Positions 18,536 to 28,231 of a DNA stretch of 64,000 bases are shown here, piece after piece. The stretch is taken from the NCBI RefSeq assembly GCF_003323735.1, contig NZ_QOIM01000018.1:1-64000 (forward strand), read 5' to 3'. The notes below the pieces were generated by a model, which searched no databases, was not told where the DNA came from, and saw nothing but the letters and a program-made list of their open reading frames with translations. Position 1 is the first letter of the stretch. Each line of letters opens with the position of its first letter. This DNA is from Streptomyces reniochalinae (GTDB lineage: Bacteria; Actinomycetota; Actinomycetes; Streptomycetales; Streptomycetaceae). The translations under genes were made by a program, and so were the position numbers.

Positions 18536-20869
18536 GTGACAGACCAGGCGGTGGAGCCCGCAGCGAAGGGGCCGAGCCCCCACCCGTTCACGGGCCGCGG
18601 CCGCGAACTGAGCGCACTGCGCCAGGACATCGAGCGCGTCGGGCTGCACACACTGTCCGGGCGGCCCCCGCCGCACTGCCGCATCCTGCTGATCGCCGGT
18701 GCGCCGGGATCCGGCCGTACCGCCCTGGCGGAGGAGTTCGTGCGGCGGGTCGCCGACCGCTACCCGGGCGGAGTGCTGCGGGCCCGCCTCACCGATCCGG
18801 GCGGCGTCCCCGTGCCGACCGAACGCACCGCGCGCGACCTGCTGGCCGCGCTGGCCGGGACCGGCACGTCCGGGCAGGCCGCTTCCCGGCCGCGCCAGGA
18901 CGCGGCGCCCGCTCCCGCTCCCGGTGCCGACGAGGCGACCGTCGCCGAGGCCTTCCGCTCCGCCCTCACCCGCCGGGGCCGCACCGTGCTGCTGCTGGAC
19001 GACGTGGCGGACTCCGAGCAACTTCTCGACCTGGTCCCGGCAAGCCGCGACTGTCTCGTCGTCGCCGTCGCCACCGGCCCGCTGACCGACGTACCCGACG
19101 TACGGCCCTGCACCCTGGGGGGCCTGGAGCGAGCCGCTTCCGTGGCGCTGCTGGCCCGGCACGCGGGCTCCTCACCCCGCTTCACGGTGGACCCGCGCAG
19201 CGCGGAGACGCTCGCCGAGCGGTGCGGCGACCTGCCCGCGGCGCTGACGCTGATGGGGGGCTGGCTGGCCTCCCGCCCCATGCTCTCCGTCCTGCAAGGC
19301 GCCCGGGCCCTCTCCGAGGCGGCCGCCGGGCCCGGGGAAGCCGAGCCGGAGGACGGCGGCGGCTGTGAAGGCCAGGAGGCGGACGGGGCGGGTGCCGCCG
19401 CCGGGCCCCGGGCCGGCCCCGGCGCGGAGCCGGAGGAGGACGCCGAGCCCCGCGGCCCGTCCGCGGCCGGGGAGACGGCCGGCGCCGAACGGACGACGGC
19501 GCAGGGAACCCCCGAGCCGCTCGTGCGGGCTTTCCAACTGGTGCACGGCTCACTGCCACGCTCCTCCGCGCGGCTGTTGCGGCTGCTGGCGCTCGCGCCG
19601 GCCGGATGCCTGGACCCGCAGACGGCGTCGTCGCTCGGCGGCTGCTCGGTGAGCTGGGCGTGCCTGGCACTGGATGAGTTCGTACGGCTCGGACTGCTGC
19701 GCGCGCTGGGCGGGGACCGCTACCAGGTGCCGGGCTGTCTGGATCCGCTGCTGCGCGCCGAGCTCGCGGCGCACGAGCGCCCCGCCGAGACGATGCTGGC
19801 GCGGGCCCGGATGCTGGAGCGGCTGGTACGTCAGCTCCAGGCCTGCCGCGCGGTGTGCGAGCCCGCCGGTTCGCCGGGGCGTGAACGGATGGCCGGGATG
19901 GAGCGCGGGCTGCGCTTCGCCCACCGTGCCGAGGCCCGCTCCTGGCTCCAGGCGCGGCGTCCCGCGCTGCTCGCGGCGGCGCGGATGGCCGTCGCGGAGG
20001 GCGGTGGCGAGCTGGACACGCTGGCCCGGCGGCTGGTCTCCGCGCTGGCCCGCGCCTTCGACGCGCACCGGGACCCGGAGGAGGCCGCGCCCGAGCTCTA
20101 CCGGCTGCACGAGTTGGTGCTCCGGGTGGCCGAGCGGGGCCGCAGGCACCGGGAGCGGGCGGCGGCGCTGTTCAACCTGGGGGATCTCGACGCGGACACG
20201 GGCCGTTTCGAGGACGCGCTGGTGCGCTACCGCGCGGCCCTGGACGCCGCGCGTAAGTGCGGGGACGAGTGGGCGGCGGGCCGCGCCATGGAGTCGCTGG
20301 CCGGCTGCTACGCCGAACTGGAGGACTGGGAGCGGGCCGCCGACTGGTACGGCAGGGCGCTCGCGCTGCGGCTGACCCGGGGGGAGCGCGCCGACCGTGA
20401 GGCCGCGGCACGGCTCCACGGCCGGATCGGCGCGGTCCACACCTACGCCGAGCGCTGGGACGAGGCACTGCGTGCCTGGCGCGCCTCGGCCGCGGCGTTC
20501 CGCAGGCTCCGTGAGCCGGCGGCGCAGGCGCGTGCGCTGGCGGAGGTCGCCCGCGTCCAGGAGTGCGCGGGGCGCCCGCACGAGGCGCTGCGCTCGGGCG
20601 ACCAGGCGCTGGCGGCGGCGCGCGGCGCGGCCGACGGGCGGCTCGAGGCGGCGCTTGAGCTGCGCGCGGCCGGAGTGTGTGAGCGGGCCGGCCACCCGGG
20701 TGCGGCCCGGCGGCACCGCGCGGCGGCGGAGCGGCTGCTCAGCACGTTGCCGCCGCCCCGCTCCGAGGGCGCGGCGGCCGGCGGGGCCGGCCGGGACGGT
20801 GGTGGGGCCCAGACGGCCGCGGCGGAGGGCGAGCGGGGACCGGCGGAACCGGGTGCAGGGGGCGCGTAG
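18536..20869 (+). CDS. P-loop (STAND-like) ATPase with C-terminal TPR repeats
   Basis: 777 residues from GTG 18536. The N-terminus (HPFTGRGRELSALRQDIE) is the conserved entry to STAND/AAA-type domains, followed by Walker A GAPGSGRTAL near residue 54 and Walker B VLLLDDVAD. A winged-helix-like region follows, and residues about 265-330 are a Gly/Ala/Glu-rich disordered linker. The C-terminal third holds TPR-like helices (ALFNLGDLDADTGRFEDAL, AMESLAGCYAELEDWERAA). STAND proteins are signal-responsive ATPases, often regulators. No DNA-binding or effector domain is obvious. It precedes ald but with a 224-bp gap. Confidence 0.8.
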   Translation: MTDQAVEPAAKGPSPHPFTGRGRELSALRQDIERVGLHTLSGRPPPHCRILLIAGAPGSGRTALAEEFVRRVADRYPGGVLRARLTDPGGVPVPTERTARDLLAALAGTGTSGQAASRPRQDAAPAPAPGADEATVAEAFRSALTRRGRTVLLLDDVADSEQLLDLVPASRDCLVVAVATGPLTDVPDVRPCTLGGLERAASVALLARHAGSSPRFTVDPRSAETLAERCGDLPAALTLMGGWLASRPMLSVLQGARALSEAAAGPGEAEPEDGGGCEGQEADGAGAAAGPRAGPGAEPEEDAEPRGPSAAGETAGAERTTAQGTPEPLVRAFQLVHGSLPRSSARLLRLLALAPAGCLDPQTASSLGGCSVSWACLALDEFVRLGLLRALGGDRYQVPGCLDPLLRAELAAHERPAETMLARARMLERLVRQLQACRAVCEPAGSPGRERMAGMERGLRFAHRAEARSWLQARRPALLAAARMAVAEGGGELDTLARRLVSALARAFDAHRDPEEAAPELYRLHELVLRVAERGRRHRERAAALFNLGDLDADTGRFEDALVRYRAALDAARKCGDEWAAGRAMESLAGCYAELEDWERAADWYGRALALRLTRGERADREAAARLHGRIGAVHTYAERWDEALRAWRASAAAFRRLREPAAQARALAEVARVQECAGRPHEALRSGDQALAAARGAADGRLEAALELRAAGVCERAGHPGAARRHRAAAERLLSTLPPPRSEGAAAGGAGRDGGGAQTAAAEGERGPAEPGAGGA

Positions 20870-20939
20870 GGCCGTGAGGGGGCTCACTGAGCGCGCTTCG
20901 GGTGCGCGTGGGCTCGGGCCGGACACCCCGCAACCTGCG

Positions 20940-21010
20940 AAACGTATAGCGATAACGAAAAAGATCGACCGTTTGTAAGGCTAGACAGCTCAGCCTCCTT
21001 AATTAGACTG
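20940..21010 (+). promoter_or_regulatory. AT-richer promoter region of ald
   Basis: A locally AT-rich pocket in the 224-bp gap before ald, with an AGGCT/AGCCT inverted repeat (20978-20982, 20992-20996) and TTAATTAGACT just after. It probably holds the ald promoter and a regulator site, but no consensus box is certain. Confidence 0.35.
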
Positions 21011-21093
21011 GTCGAGCCGCGGTCCCCCCGGGTGTCTCCGAGCATGCGCGACCCGGCGTCTCTACTGCCTTCTGCACCCTTGAGTGAAGGACC

Positions 21094-22218
<1,125 letters not shown>

Positions 22219-22323
22219 GGCGCGCGCCCGTCGAGGTCAGGGGGCCCGGGGAGGAGGCCCCCGGGTGGGATGCCGGGCCGCGACGCCGCCCGGTCAACCC
22301 CTCAAGTCAACGTCGGCAACATC

Positions 22324-22367
22324 ACGTCACCGTCCGCACCTTGCCGCCAGGGTCCGGACGGTGACGT
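22324..22367 (+). terminator. 13-bp perfect inverted repeat after ald
   Basis: ACGTCACCGTCCG (22324-22336) and CGGACGGTGACGT (22355-22367) are exact complements around an 18-nt spacer. It may terminate ald transcription, but the long loop and the position 250 bp before parA also allow an operator. Confidence 0.45.
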
Positions 22368-22519
22368 CGTCATGAGCCCGTACGGCAACGCCAATTCGCG
22401 GCAAAAGTAACTGTCTCACCGATTTGCCCACCGGTGAATCGGCCCGGGTGTCACCCGGGGGCCTCTTGACACAAGGGGGCTCGCATACCGACACATCGTG
22501 CCGTCTCCGGCGGATTGTG

Positions 22520-22549
22520 TTGCTGCGGACCGCCGACACGCCATAGAGT
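22520..22549 (+). promoter_or_regulatory. possible parA promoter
   Basis: TTGCTG (22520-22525) and TAGAGT (22544-22549) are 18 nt apart, about 75 bp before the parA GTG. A plausible housekeeping-sigma promoter by eye only. The rest of the 404-bp gap 22219-22622 shows only the inverted repeat at 22324. Confidence 0.4.
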
Positions 22550-22622
22550 CGCCAACCGTCGGCATGGTGTCACGCTGACTAGTCGAGAAATTTCCTGGTC
22601 ACCTTAGGAGGTAAGACGACTT

Positions 22623-23831
22623 GTGAACGAGTCGACATTTTCTCCCGGGGGTGGTCAACCAGGAGCGCCTGCACTCGGCCAGGGGCCCTCGGGCCCCACA
22701 GGGCCCGAGGGTGTCGGCTCCGTCGCTGTCCGCACCTTCGCAGCCCACCACAACCCGACGCACACCATGACAGCCAACCAGAGCACGGACGGCCAACACG
22801 TGAACGCCACGGCCGGCGACGCTACGAACGGTCAGTCCGCCGGGCGTTTCGCCGACTACACCGATCCGCACTACGACCCCAACTACGGCGAACTGCCCGA
22901 GGGGCACTTCTACGACCCGGACGCGGAGTACGAGCCCGATCCGGAGTACGCGGCCACGCTCGCCCCCGACGCGGCGCGCCAGCGGCGTGAACGCATCGGC
23001 CCGACCGGGCGCCCGCTGCCGTACTTCCCGATCCCCGGACCGGTCAACGAGCACGGTCCGGCCAAGATCATCGCGATGTGCAACCAGAAGGGCGGGGTCG
23101 GCAAGACGACCTCCACCATCAACCTGGGCGCCGCACTCGCGGAGTACGGGCGGCGCGTGCTGCTGGTCGACTTCGACCCGCAGGGCGCCCTCTCCGTCGG
23201 CCTCGGCGTCAACCCGATGGAGCTGGACCTGACGGTCTACAACCTCCTGATGGAACGCGGCCTGGCCCCCGACGAGGTGCTGCTGAAGACCGCGGTCGCG
23301 GGCATGGACCTGCTGCCCAGCAACATCGACCTGTCGGCGGCCGAGGTCCAGCTCGTCAGCGAGGTGGCCCGCGAGTCCACCCTCCAGCGCGCCCTCGGCC
23401 CGCTGATGAGCGACTACGACTTCATCGTCATCGACTGCCAGCCCTCGCTCGGCCTGCTCACCGTCAACGCGCTGACCGCGGCGCACAAGGTGATCGTCCC
23501 CCTGGAGTGCGAGTTCTTCGCGCTCCGCGGTGTCGCGCTGCTGACCGAGACGATCGAGAAGGTCCAGGAGAGGCTCAACCCGGAGCTGGAGCTCGACGGG
23601 ATCCTGGCGACGATGTACGACTCGCGCACCGTGCACAGCCGTGAGGTGCTCGCCCGCGTCGTCGAGGCGTTCGACAACAACGTCTACCACACGGTCATCG
23701 GGCGCACCGTCCGGTTCCCCGAGACGACCGTCGCGGGCGAGCCGATCACGACGTACGCCTCCAACTCCGTCGGCGCCGCCGCCTACCGCCAGCTCGCCAG
23801 GGAGGTGCTCGCCCGGTGCCACGCCGAGTGA
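22623..23831 (+). CDS. parA: ParA-family chromosome partitioning ATPase
   Basis: 402 residues; an AGGAGG site precedes GTG 22623. The deviant Walker A NQKGGVGKTTSTINLG is near residue 155, followed by LLVDFDPQGALSVGLG and DFIVIDCQPSLG. The first 130 residues are a low-complexity leader (GPTGPEGVG, then Asp/Tyr-rich TDPHYDPNYGELPEGHFYDPD) not seen in short ParA/Soj proteins. It heads the scpAB operon. From memory this is the SCO1772-type ParA, distinct from the oriC parAB. It shares 16 nt with the next gene. Cargo or ParB partner is not known from the sequence. Confidence 0.92.
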   Translation: MNESTFSPGGGQPGAPALGQGPSGPTGPEGVGSVAVRTFAAHHNPTHTMTANQSTDGQHVNATAGDATNGQSAGRFADYTDPHYDPNYGELPEGHFYDPDAEYEPDPEYAATLAPDAARQRRERIGPTGRPLPYFPIPGPVNEHGPAKIIAMCNQKGGVGKTTSTINLGAALAEYGRRVLLVDFDPQGALSVGLGVNPMELDLTVYNLLMERGLAPDEVLLKTAVAGMDLLPSNIDLSAAEVQLVSEVARESTLQRALGPLMSDYDFIVIDCQPSLGLLTVNALTAAHKVIVPLECEFFALRGVALLTETIEKVQERLNPELELDGILATMYDSRTVHSREVLARVVEAFDNNVYHTVIGRTVRFPETTVAGEPITTYASNSVGAAAYRQLAREVLARCHAE

Positions 23832-24487
23832 GTCTCCCGGCAGCCGACGAATTGTTCCGTACGACCGGTGGCGCCGCGGTCCAGTCGTCGGCGCCGCAAC
23901 AGGGGCCGCCCGCACAGGTCGGCCAGGTGAACGGCGAGACGGCGCCGCCCCCGCAGGGGGCCACAGGCGGCGCCTCGTCGTCCACCGCGCCGAAGGTACC
24001 CGCGCCGTCCCCCGAACCCGCGGCCGAGTCCGGCGGCGGCGAGGACACCGCGGCCGACGAGTCCGGCAGCCACACCGCCCCCGGTCCGGCCGAGCACGCG
24101 GGCCGCCAGGGCCGCGGCACCGGCAAGCCGGAGGCCCAGCGCGCCACCACCCCGCCCCAACAGGCGGCCCCCGCACAGGGCGAGCGTCCCGCACGGCGGG
24201 GCGGCGGCACCAAGAACCGCCAGGCCCAGGCGTCTTCGGCGGCCCCACGACGCGGACGCGCGGCCCGCAGGCCCAGCGGGCGTGAGCGCCACGACGAGAA
24301 GATCACCGTCTACGTCTCGGCCGAAGAGCTGATGGACCTCGAACACGCGCGCTTGGTGCTGCGCGGCGAACACGGGCTCGCCGTCGACCGCGGCCGTATC
24401 GTCCGCGAAGCGGTCGCCGTGGTCCTCGCCGACCTCGAATCCCGCGGAGACGCGAGCATTCTCGTACGGCGGTTGCGCGGGCGCTGA
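23816..24487 (+). CDS. small protein with C-terminal RHH-like segment, between parA and scpA
   Basis: 223 residues; GTG 23816 lies inside the end of parA. Residues 1-155 are Gln/Pro/Gly/Ala-rich and probably disordered. A basic stretch (RGRAARRPSGRERHDEK) leads to ITVYVSAEELMDLEHARLV and RGRIVREAVAVVLADLE, which looks like a ribbon-helix-helix fold: one strand then two helices. Such modules bind DNA as dimers and in plasmids accompany ParA as ParG/CopG-type partners. Its position between ParA and ScpA suggests a centromere-binding or adaptor role, which is inference. No named function is recognised. Confidence 0.8.
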   Translation: MPRRVSLPAADELFRTTGGAAVQSSAPQQGPPAQVGQVNGETAPPPQGATGGASSSTAPKVPAPSPEPAAESGGGEDTAADESGSHTAPGPAEHAGRQGRGTGKPEAQRATTPPQQAAPAQGERPARRGGGTKNRQAQASSAAPRRGRAARRPSGRERHDEKITVYVSAEELMDLEHARLVLRGEHGLAVDRGRIVREAVAVVLADLESRGDASILVRRLRGR

Positions 24488-24512
24488 CCTGCTTGCCAGT
24501 ACGCTGCCTGCG

Positions 24513-25634
24513 ATGCCCCCACCGACTCCAGACGACGCGCTCCACCACCGGGGCTCCCGCCGACCGCTGGGGCGGGGGCCCGCGGTGGCGCACGAGCCGC
24601 CGGAGCCGCAGCCCGCCGAACCGCCCGCTCCGCGGCCCCCGGTCGAGCCCCGCCCGCCCGAACAGACCCGGGGCGCGCGGCAGATCGGCCCCGCAGACGA
24701 ACCGGACACCGCCGGCAACCCGCCGACGGACGCGGAGCCGGAGCCCGCCGAGGAACCGGAGGCCAACGGGGACCCGGAGGCCGAAGCGGAGCCGGAATCC
24801 GAGGGGGAGGCCGACGACGGACGATTCCGCGTCGTCCTGGACAACTTCGAGGGCCCCTTCGACCTCCTCCTCCAACTCATCTCCAAGCACAAGCTGGACG
24901 TCACCGAAGTCGCCCTCTCCAAGGTCACCGACGAGTTCATGGCGCACATCCGCGCCATGGGCCCCGCGTGGGACCTCGACCAGACCACCGAGTTCCTCGT
25001 CGTCGCCGCCACCCTGCTCGACCTGAAGGCCGCACGGCTGCTGCCACAGGCTGAAGTGGAGGACGAGGCGGACCTCGCCCTGCTGGAGGCCCGCGACCTG
25101 CTCTTTGCGCGGCTGCTCCAGTACCGCGCCTACAAGGAGATCGCCGCGATCTTCGCGGGCCGCCTGGAGACGGAGGCCCGGCGCTTCCCCCGCACCGTGG
25201 GGCTGGAGCCGCACCACGCCGAGCTGCTGCCCGAAGTGGCGCTCAGCGTCGGCCCCGAGGGCTTCGCCAGGCTGGCGGTCAAGGCGATGCGGCCCAAGCC
25301 GAAACCGCAGGTGTACGTCGAGCACATCCACGCGCCCCTCGTCAGCGTCCGCGAGCAGGCCGAGGTGGTCGTCGCGCGGCTGCGGGAGCGGGGCGAGGCC
25401 AGCTTCCAGGAGCTGACCGAGGACACCACCGACACCCTCACCGTCGTCGCCCGCTTCCTCGCGCTGCTGGAGCTCTACCGTGAGCGGGCCGTCGAGCTGC
25501 ACCAGGACGAGGCGCTGGGCGCGCTGCTCGTACGGTGGAGTGGCACGGCCGAGACCGCACCCGTGGTGACCGACGAGTTCGACCAGGAGCCGGGAGCGGG
25601 CAAGCAGGAGCCAGGGGAGCACAGGGATGAGTGA
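24513..25634 (+). CDS. scpA: segregation and condensation protein A (kleisin)
   Basis: 373 residues, the kleisin that bridges SMC heads. The ScpA domain starts near residue 104 (FRVVLDNFEGPFDLLLQLISKHK) and ends with the winged-helix SMC-cap binding part (ERGEASFQELTEDTTDT). The first about 100 residues are an acidic Pro/Glu extension absent from typical 250-270-residue ScpA proteins. It overlaps scpB by 8 nt. Acts with SMC and ScpB in chromosome compaction during sporulation; smc itself is not in the window. Confidence 0.94.
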   Translation: MPPPTPDDALHHRGSRRPLGRGPAVAHEPPEPQPAEPPAPRPPVEPRPPEQTRGARQIGPADEPDTAGNPPTDAEPEPAEEPEANGDPEAEAEPESEGEADDGRFRVVLDNFEGPFDLLLQLISKHKLDVTEVALSKVTDEFMAHIRAMGPAWDLDQTTEFLVVAATLLDLKAARLLPQAEVEDEADLALLEARDLLFARLLQYRAYKEIAAIFAGRLETEARRFPRTVGLEPHHAELLPEVALSVGPEGFARLAVKAMRPKPKPQVYVEHIHAPLVSVREQAEVVVARLRERGEASFQELTEDTTDTLTVVARFLALLELYRERAVELHQDEALGALLVRWSGTAETAPVVTDEFDQEPGAGKQEPGEHRDE

Positions 25635-26322
25635 CACAGCGGCCGGCACGGCCGAGGAGACCTACGAGGTCCAGGAGGCCGTCGGCGAGGGCACCGAACC
25701 GCCCGCCGGCGGCTTCGAGGTCGCTCAGCTGGAGCTGAAGCCCGCCCTGGAGGCGGTCCTCATGGTCGTGGACGAACCCGCCACAGCCGAGCACCTGGCC
25801 AAGGTGCTCCAGCGGCGGCCCCGCGAGGTCTCCGACGCCCTGCGCGAGCTGGCCGACGAGTACACCGTGCAGGGGCGCGGCTTCGAGCTGCGGCTGGTCG
25901 CCGGCGGCTGGCGCTTCTCCACGCGCGGTGACTACGCGGACGCGGTCGAGCGCTTCGTGCTCGACGGCCAGCAGGCGCGGCTGACCCAGGCCGCGCTCGA
26001 AACCCTCGCCGTCGTCGCCTACCGGCAGCCGGTCAGCCGCTCCCGCGTCTCGGCCGTACGCGGTGTGAACTGCGACGGCGTCATGCGTACGCTGCTCCAG
26101 CGCGGTCTCGTGGAGGAGGCGGGCACGGAACCCGAGACAGGTGCGATCCTTTACAGGACGACGCATTACTTTCTGGAGCGGATGGGCCTGCGCGGCCTGG
26201 ACGAGCTTCCGGAACTGGCGCCCTTCCTTCCGGAGGCGGAGGCCGTGGAGGGGGAGACCCCAGAAGGCATGCCGTCGTTCGACGTAGACGATCCTTCCCC
26301 CGAGTCCCAGACGGAACATTGA
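25627..26322 (+). CDS. scpB: segregation and condensation protein B
   Basis: 231 residues forming paired winged helices that dimerise and wrap ScpA. Conserved family parts are LKPALEAVLMVVDEPATAEHLA, the GWRFSTRGDYADAVERFV strand, and the second winged helix TQAALETLAVVAYRQPVSRSRV followed by RGVNCDGVMRTLLQRGLVEEAG. The Ser/Glu-rich C-terminal tail is normal. Its start lies within the end of scpA and its TGA overlaps the ATG of the pseudouridine synthase gene, so all are translationally coupled. Confidence 0.95.
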   Translation: MSDTAAGTAEETYEVQEAVGEGTEPPAGGFEVAQLELKPALEAVLMVVDEPATAEHLAKVLQRRPREVSDALRELADEYTVQGRGFELRLVAGGWRFSTRGDYADAVERFVLDGQQARLTQAALETLAVVAYRQPVSRSRVSAVRGVNCDGVMRTLLQRGLVEEAGTEPETGAILYRTTHYFLERMGLRGLDELPELAPFLPEAEAVEGETPEGMPSFDVDDPSPESQTEH

Positions 26323-27575
26323 TGCGAAGCAGCGGCAGGAACACCGGCGGTAACCGAGGCGGCAAACAGGGCGGCGCGGGCCGCGGCGGCCAGAGCGCCC
26401 CCCGCGGCGGCACCCCACGTGGCCAGGGCGGCGGGCAGCGGAGCCGGGACCAGCAGTCCCGCACCCCCCGCCAGCCCCGGCCCGAGGAGCGCCGCTACAC
26501 CCAGGCCGGCGGCCGGCCCGACGGCGACGGCCGACCGGGTGGCGACGGCCGACCGGGCGACAAGGGCGGCCGAAGCGGTCAGAAGCCCCAGGGCGGCGCC
26601 CGGAAACCCCAAAGCGGCCAGGGCGGCCGAGGCGGCCAGGGCGGCCGAGGCGGCCAGGGCGGCCAGGGCGGCCGAGGCGGCCAAGGCGGTGGCAACACCC
26701 GCAAGAACGTCACCAAGAGCGGCGCACCCAAGGCACGCGACCGCAGGGCCTCGGCCCCCGCGCGTCCCCGCGAGTACGAGGCCCAGATCGAGGAGCGCAA
26801 CCGCGCCCGGCACAGCAAGCCCGCAGCCAAGCTGCCCAAGACCTTCGGCGAGCAGGAAGGCGAGCGTCTGCAAAAGGTGCTGGCCCGGGCCGGTATGGGC
26901 TCCCGGCGGGCCTGCGAGGAGCTGGTCGAACAGGCCAGGGTCGAGGTCAACGGCGAGATCATCCGCGAGCAGGGGCTGCGGGTCGATCCGGAGAAGGACG
27001 AGATCAAGGTCGACGGGCTGACCATCGCCACCCAGTCCTACGTCTTCTTCGCCCTCAACAAGCCGGCCGGCGTCGTCGCCTCGATGGAGGACCCCGAGGG
27101 CCGCCAGTGCCTGGGCGACTACGTCCAAAACCGCGAAACCCGGCTCTTCCACGTCGGCAGGCTCGACACCGAGACCGAGGGGCTGATCCTGCTCACCAAC
27201 CACGGTGAGCTGGCCCACCGCCTCACCCACCCGCGCTACGGCGTGACGAAGACCTACCTGGCCGCCATCCAGGGTCCGCTGCCGCGGGAACTGGGCAAGC
27301 AGCTCAAGGACGGCATCCGGCTGGACGACGGCTTCGCGCGCGCCGACCACTTCCGCGTGGTCGAGAACCACGGCAAGAACTACCTCGTGGAGGTCGCCCT
27401 CCACGAGGGCCGCAAGCACATCGTGCGGCGCATGCTCGCCGAAGCCGGCTTCCCCGTCGAAAAACTCGTCCGCACCCGCTTCGGCCCCATCGCCCTGGGC
27501 GATCAGAAGTCCGGGTGGCTCCGCCGCATGACCAACACGGAAGTAGGCATGCTCATGAACGAGGTAGACCTCTAA
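26322..27575 (+). CDS. RsuA/RluB-family rRNA pseudouridine synthase
   Basis: 417 residues. The first about 165 are Gly/Arg/Gln-rich low complexity, including GGRGGQGGQ-type repeats (DNA repeat 26614-26691). An S4 RNA-binding domain follows (GERLQKVLARAGMGSRRACE), then the RsuA-type synthase domain with HVGRLDTETEGLILLTNHG holding the catalytic Asp. Family members modify U2605 of 23S rRNA (RluB). The extension is RGG-like and could bind RNA; that is inference. ATG 26322 overlaps the scpB stop by one base; it closes the operon. Confidence 0.92.
   Translation: MRSSGRNTGGNRGGKQGGAGRGGQSAPRGGTPRGQGGGQRSRDQQSRTPRQPRPEERRYTQAGGRPDGDGRPGGDGRPGDKGGRSGQKPQGGARKPQSGQGGRGGQGGRGGQGGQGGRGGQGGGNTRKNVTKSGAPKARDRRASAPARPREYEAQIEERNRARHSKPAAKLPKTFGEQEGERLQKVLARAGMGSRRACEELVEQARVEVNGEIIREQGLRVDPEKDEIKVDGLTIATQSYVFFALNKPAGVVASMEDPEGRQCLGDYVQNRETRLFHVGRLDTETEGLILLTNHGELAHRLTHPRYGVTKTYLAAIQGPLPRELGKQLKDGIRLDDGFARADHFRVVENHGKNYLVEVALHEGRKHIVRRMLAEAGFPVEKLVRTRFGPIALGDQKSGWLRRMTNTEVGMLMNEVDL
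26614..26691 (+). repeat. 9-nt GGCCAGGGC/GGCCGAGGC repeat in coding sequence
   Basis: About eight imperfect 9-nt units code for Gly-Gly-Gln/Arg triplets in the pseudouridine synthase N-terminus. Copy number is likely to vary by slippage. Confidence 0.75.
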
Positions 27576-27661
27576 AAGCCCGGTCCGAGCCCTCTCACCC
27601 CAGAGAGAACCCGCACATGCCTTCGGGGATTCCCAGGGGGGGCGGGGCCCCAGACAGAGAT

Positions 27662-27727
27662 CAGCACACCCGGGGGTGGGCGGCCTCCATGGAACGAGAA
27701 GGACATGGGGGCCCGCCCCACAGGAGG
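27662..27727 (-). repeat. dispersed intergenic element, copy B
   Basis: Reverse-complementing this stretch gives a 66-nt sequence that aligns without gaps to 44318-44383 at 52 of 66 bases; the block GGAGGCCGCCCACC is identical. Both copies lie between convergent genes and next to a GGGGCTCCGCCCC hairpin. A terminator-like repeat is the simplest reading. Confidence 0.6.
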
Positions 27728-27749
27728 GGCCAACGGGGCGGAGCCCCGA

Positions 27750-28070
27750 TCAAGACCAGAGGGCCAGAGCGAGAGCTCTCCCCTCCGCATCGCGCCGAAC
27801 CTCCAGCATCCCCGCCACCGCCGACCGATTGACCCGCCCGTAGATCAGCGGAGCGGGCTCCCACCGCACTCGCGCGTCCAGCCGCTGTTCGTCGATCATG
27901 AGCGCCATGACGGGCCCGACCGCCGCGCGGAACCGCGTGTCGGCGACGGCCAGCGCGTGCTGCTCGTCGGCGGTGCAGGGGATGAAGCCGTCCTCGGCGA
28001 GCACGCGCGGGGAGTAGGGACGGTCCGGGGCCAGCAGCCAGTCGTCCAGCGGGACCACGTGGAAGATCAT
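27750..28070 (-). CDS. DUF952-family protein
   Basis: 106 residues, ATG 28070 with GAAGG upstream. It reads IFHVVPLDDWLLAP, then AEDGFIPCTADEQHALAVADTRF, a pattern I know from DUF952 (small conserved domain, often near acetyltransferases). The late IYGRVNRSAV is the conserved strand. The family has an ADP-ribosyltransferase-like fold by report, but no activity is known to me. It converges on the pseudouridine synthase gene and is divergent from tyrA. No membrane or signal segment. Confidence 0.82.
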   Translation of the reverse strand: MIFHVVPLDDWLLAPDRPYSPRVLAEDGFIPCTADEQHALAVADTRFRAAVGPVMALMIDEQRLDARVRWEPAPLIYGRVNRSAVAGMLEVRRDAEGRALALALWS

Positions 28071-28231
28071 GCCTTCACTTGTACCGCCTCACCGGCCGAG
28101 CGGCTCGCACATGCACGCGTGCGCAGTACTCCCCACTCGGCCCGCGGGTGGCCCCGTACCGCCGGTCCGTATCCTGGCCGGCAACACCCTGAGCCCCGGA
28201 ACACCCCACCCCGCAAGGACACCGCAGAGTC

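Noticed and set aside
18536..20869. AfsR/SARP-type regulator
   Set aside because: P-loop and TPR domains fit, but there is no N-terminal winged-helix and BTAD region before the ATPase.
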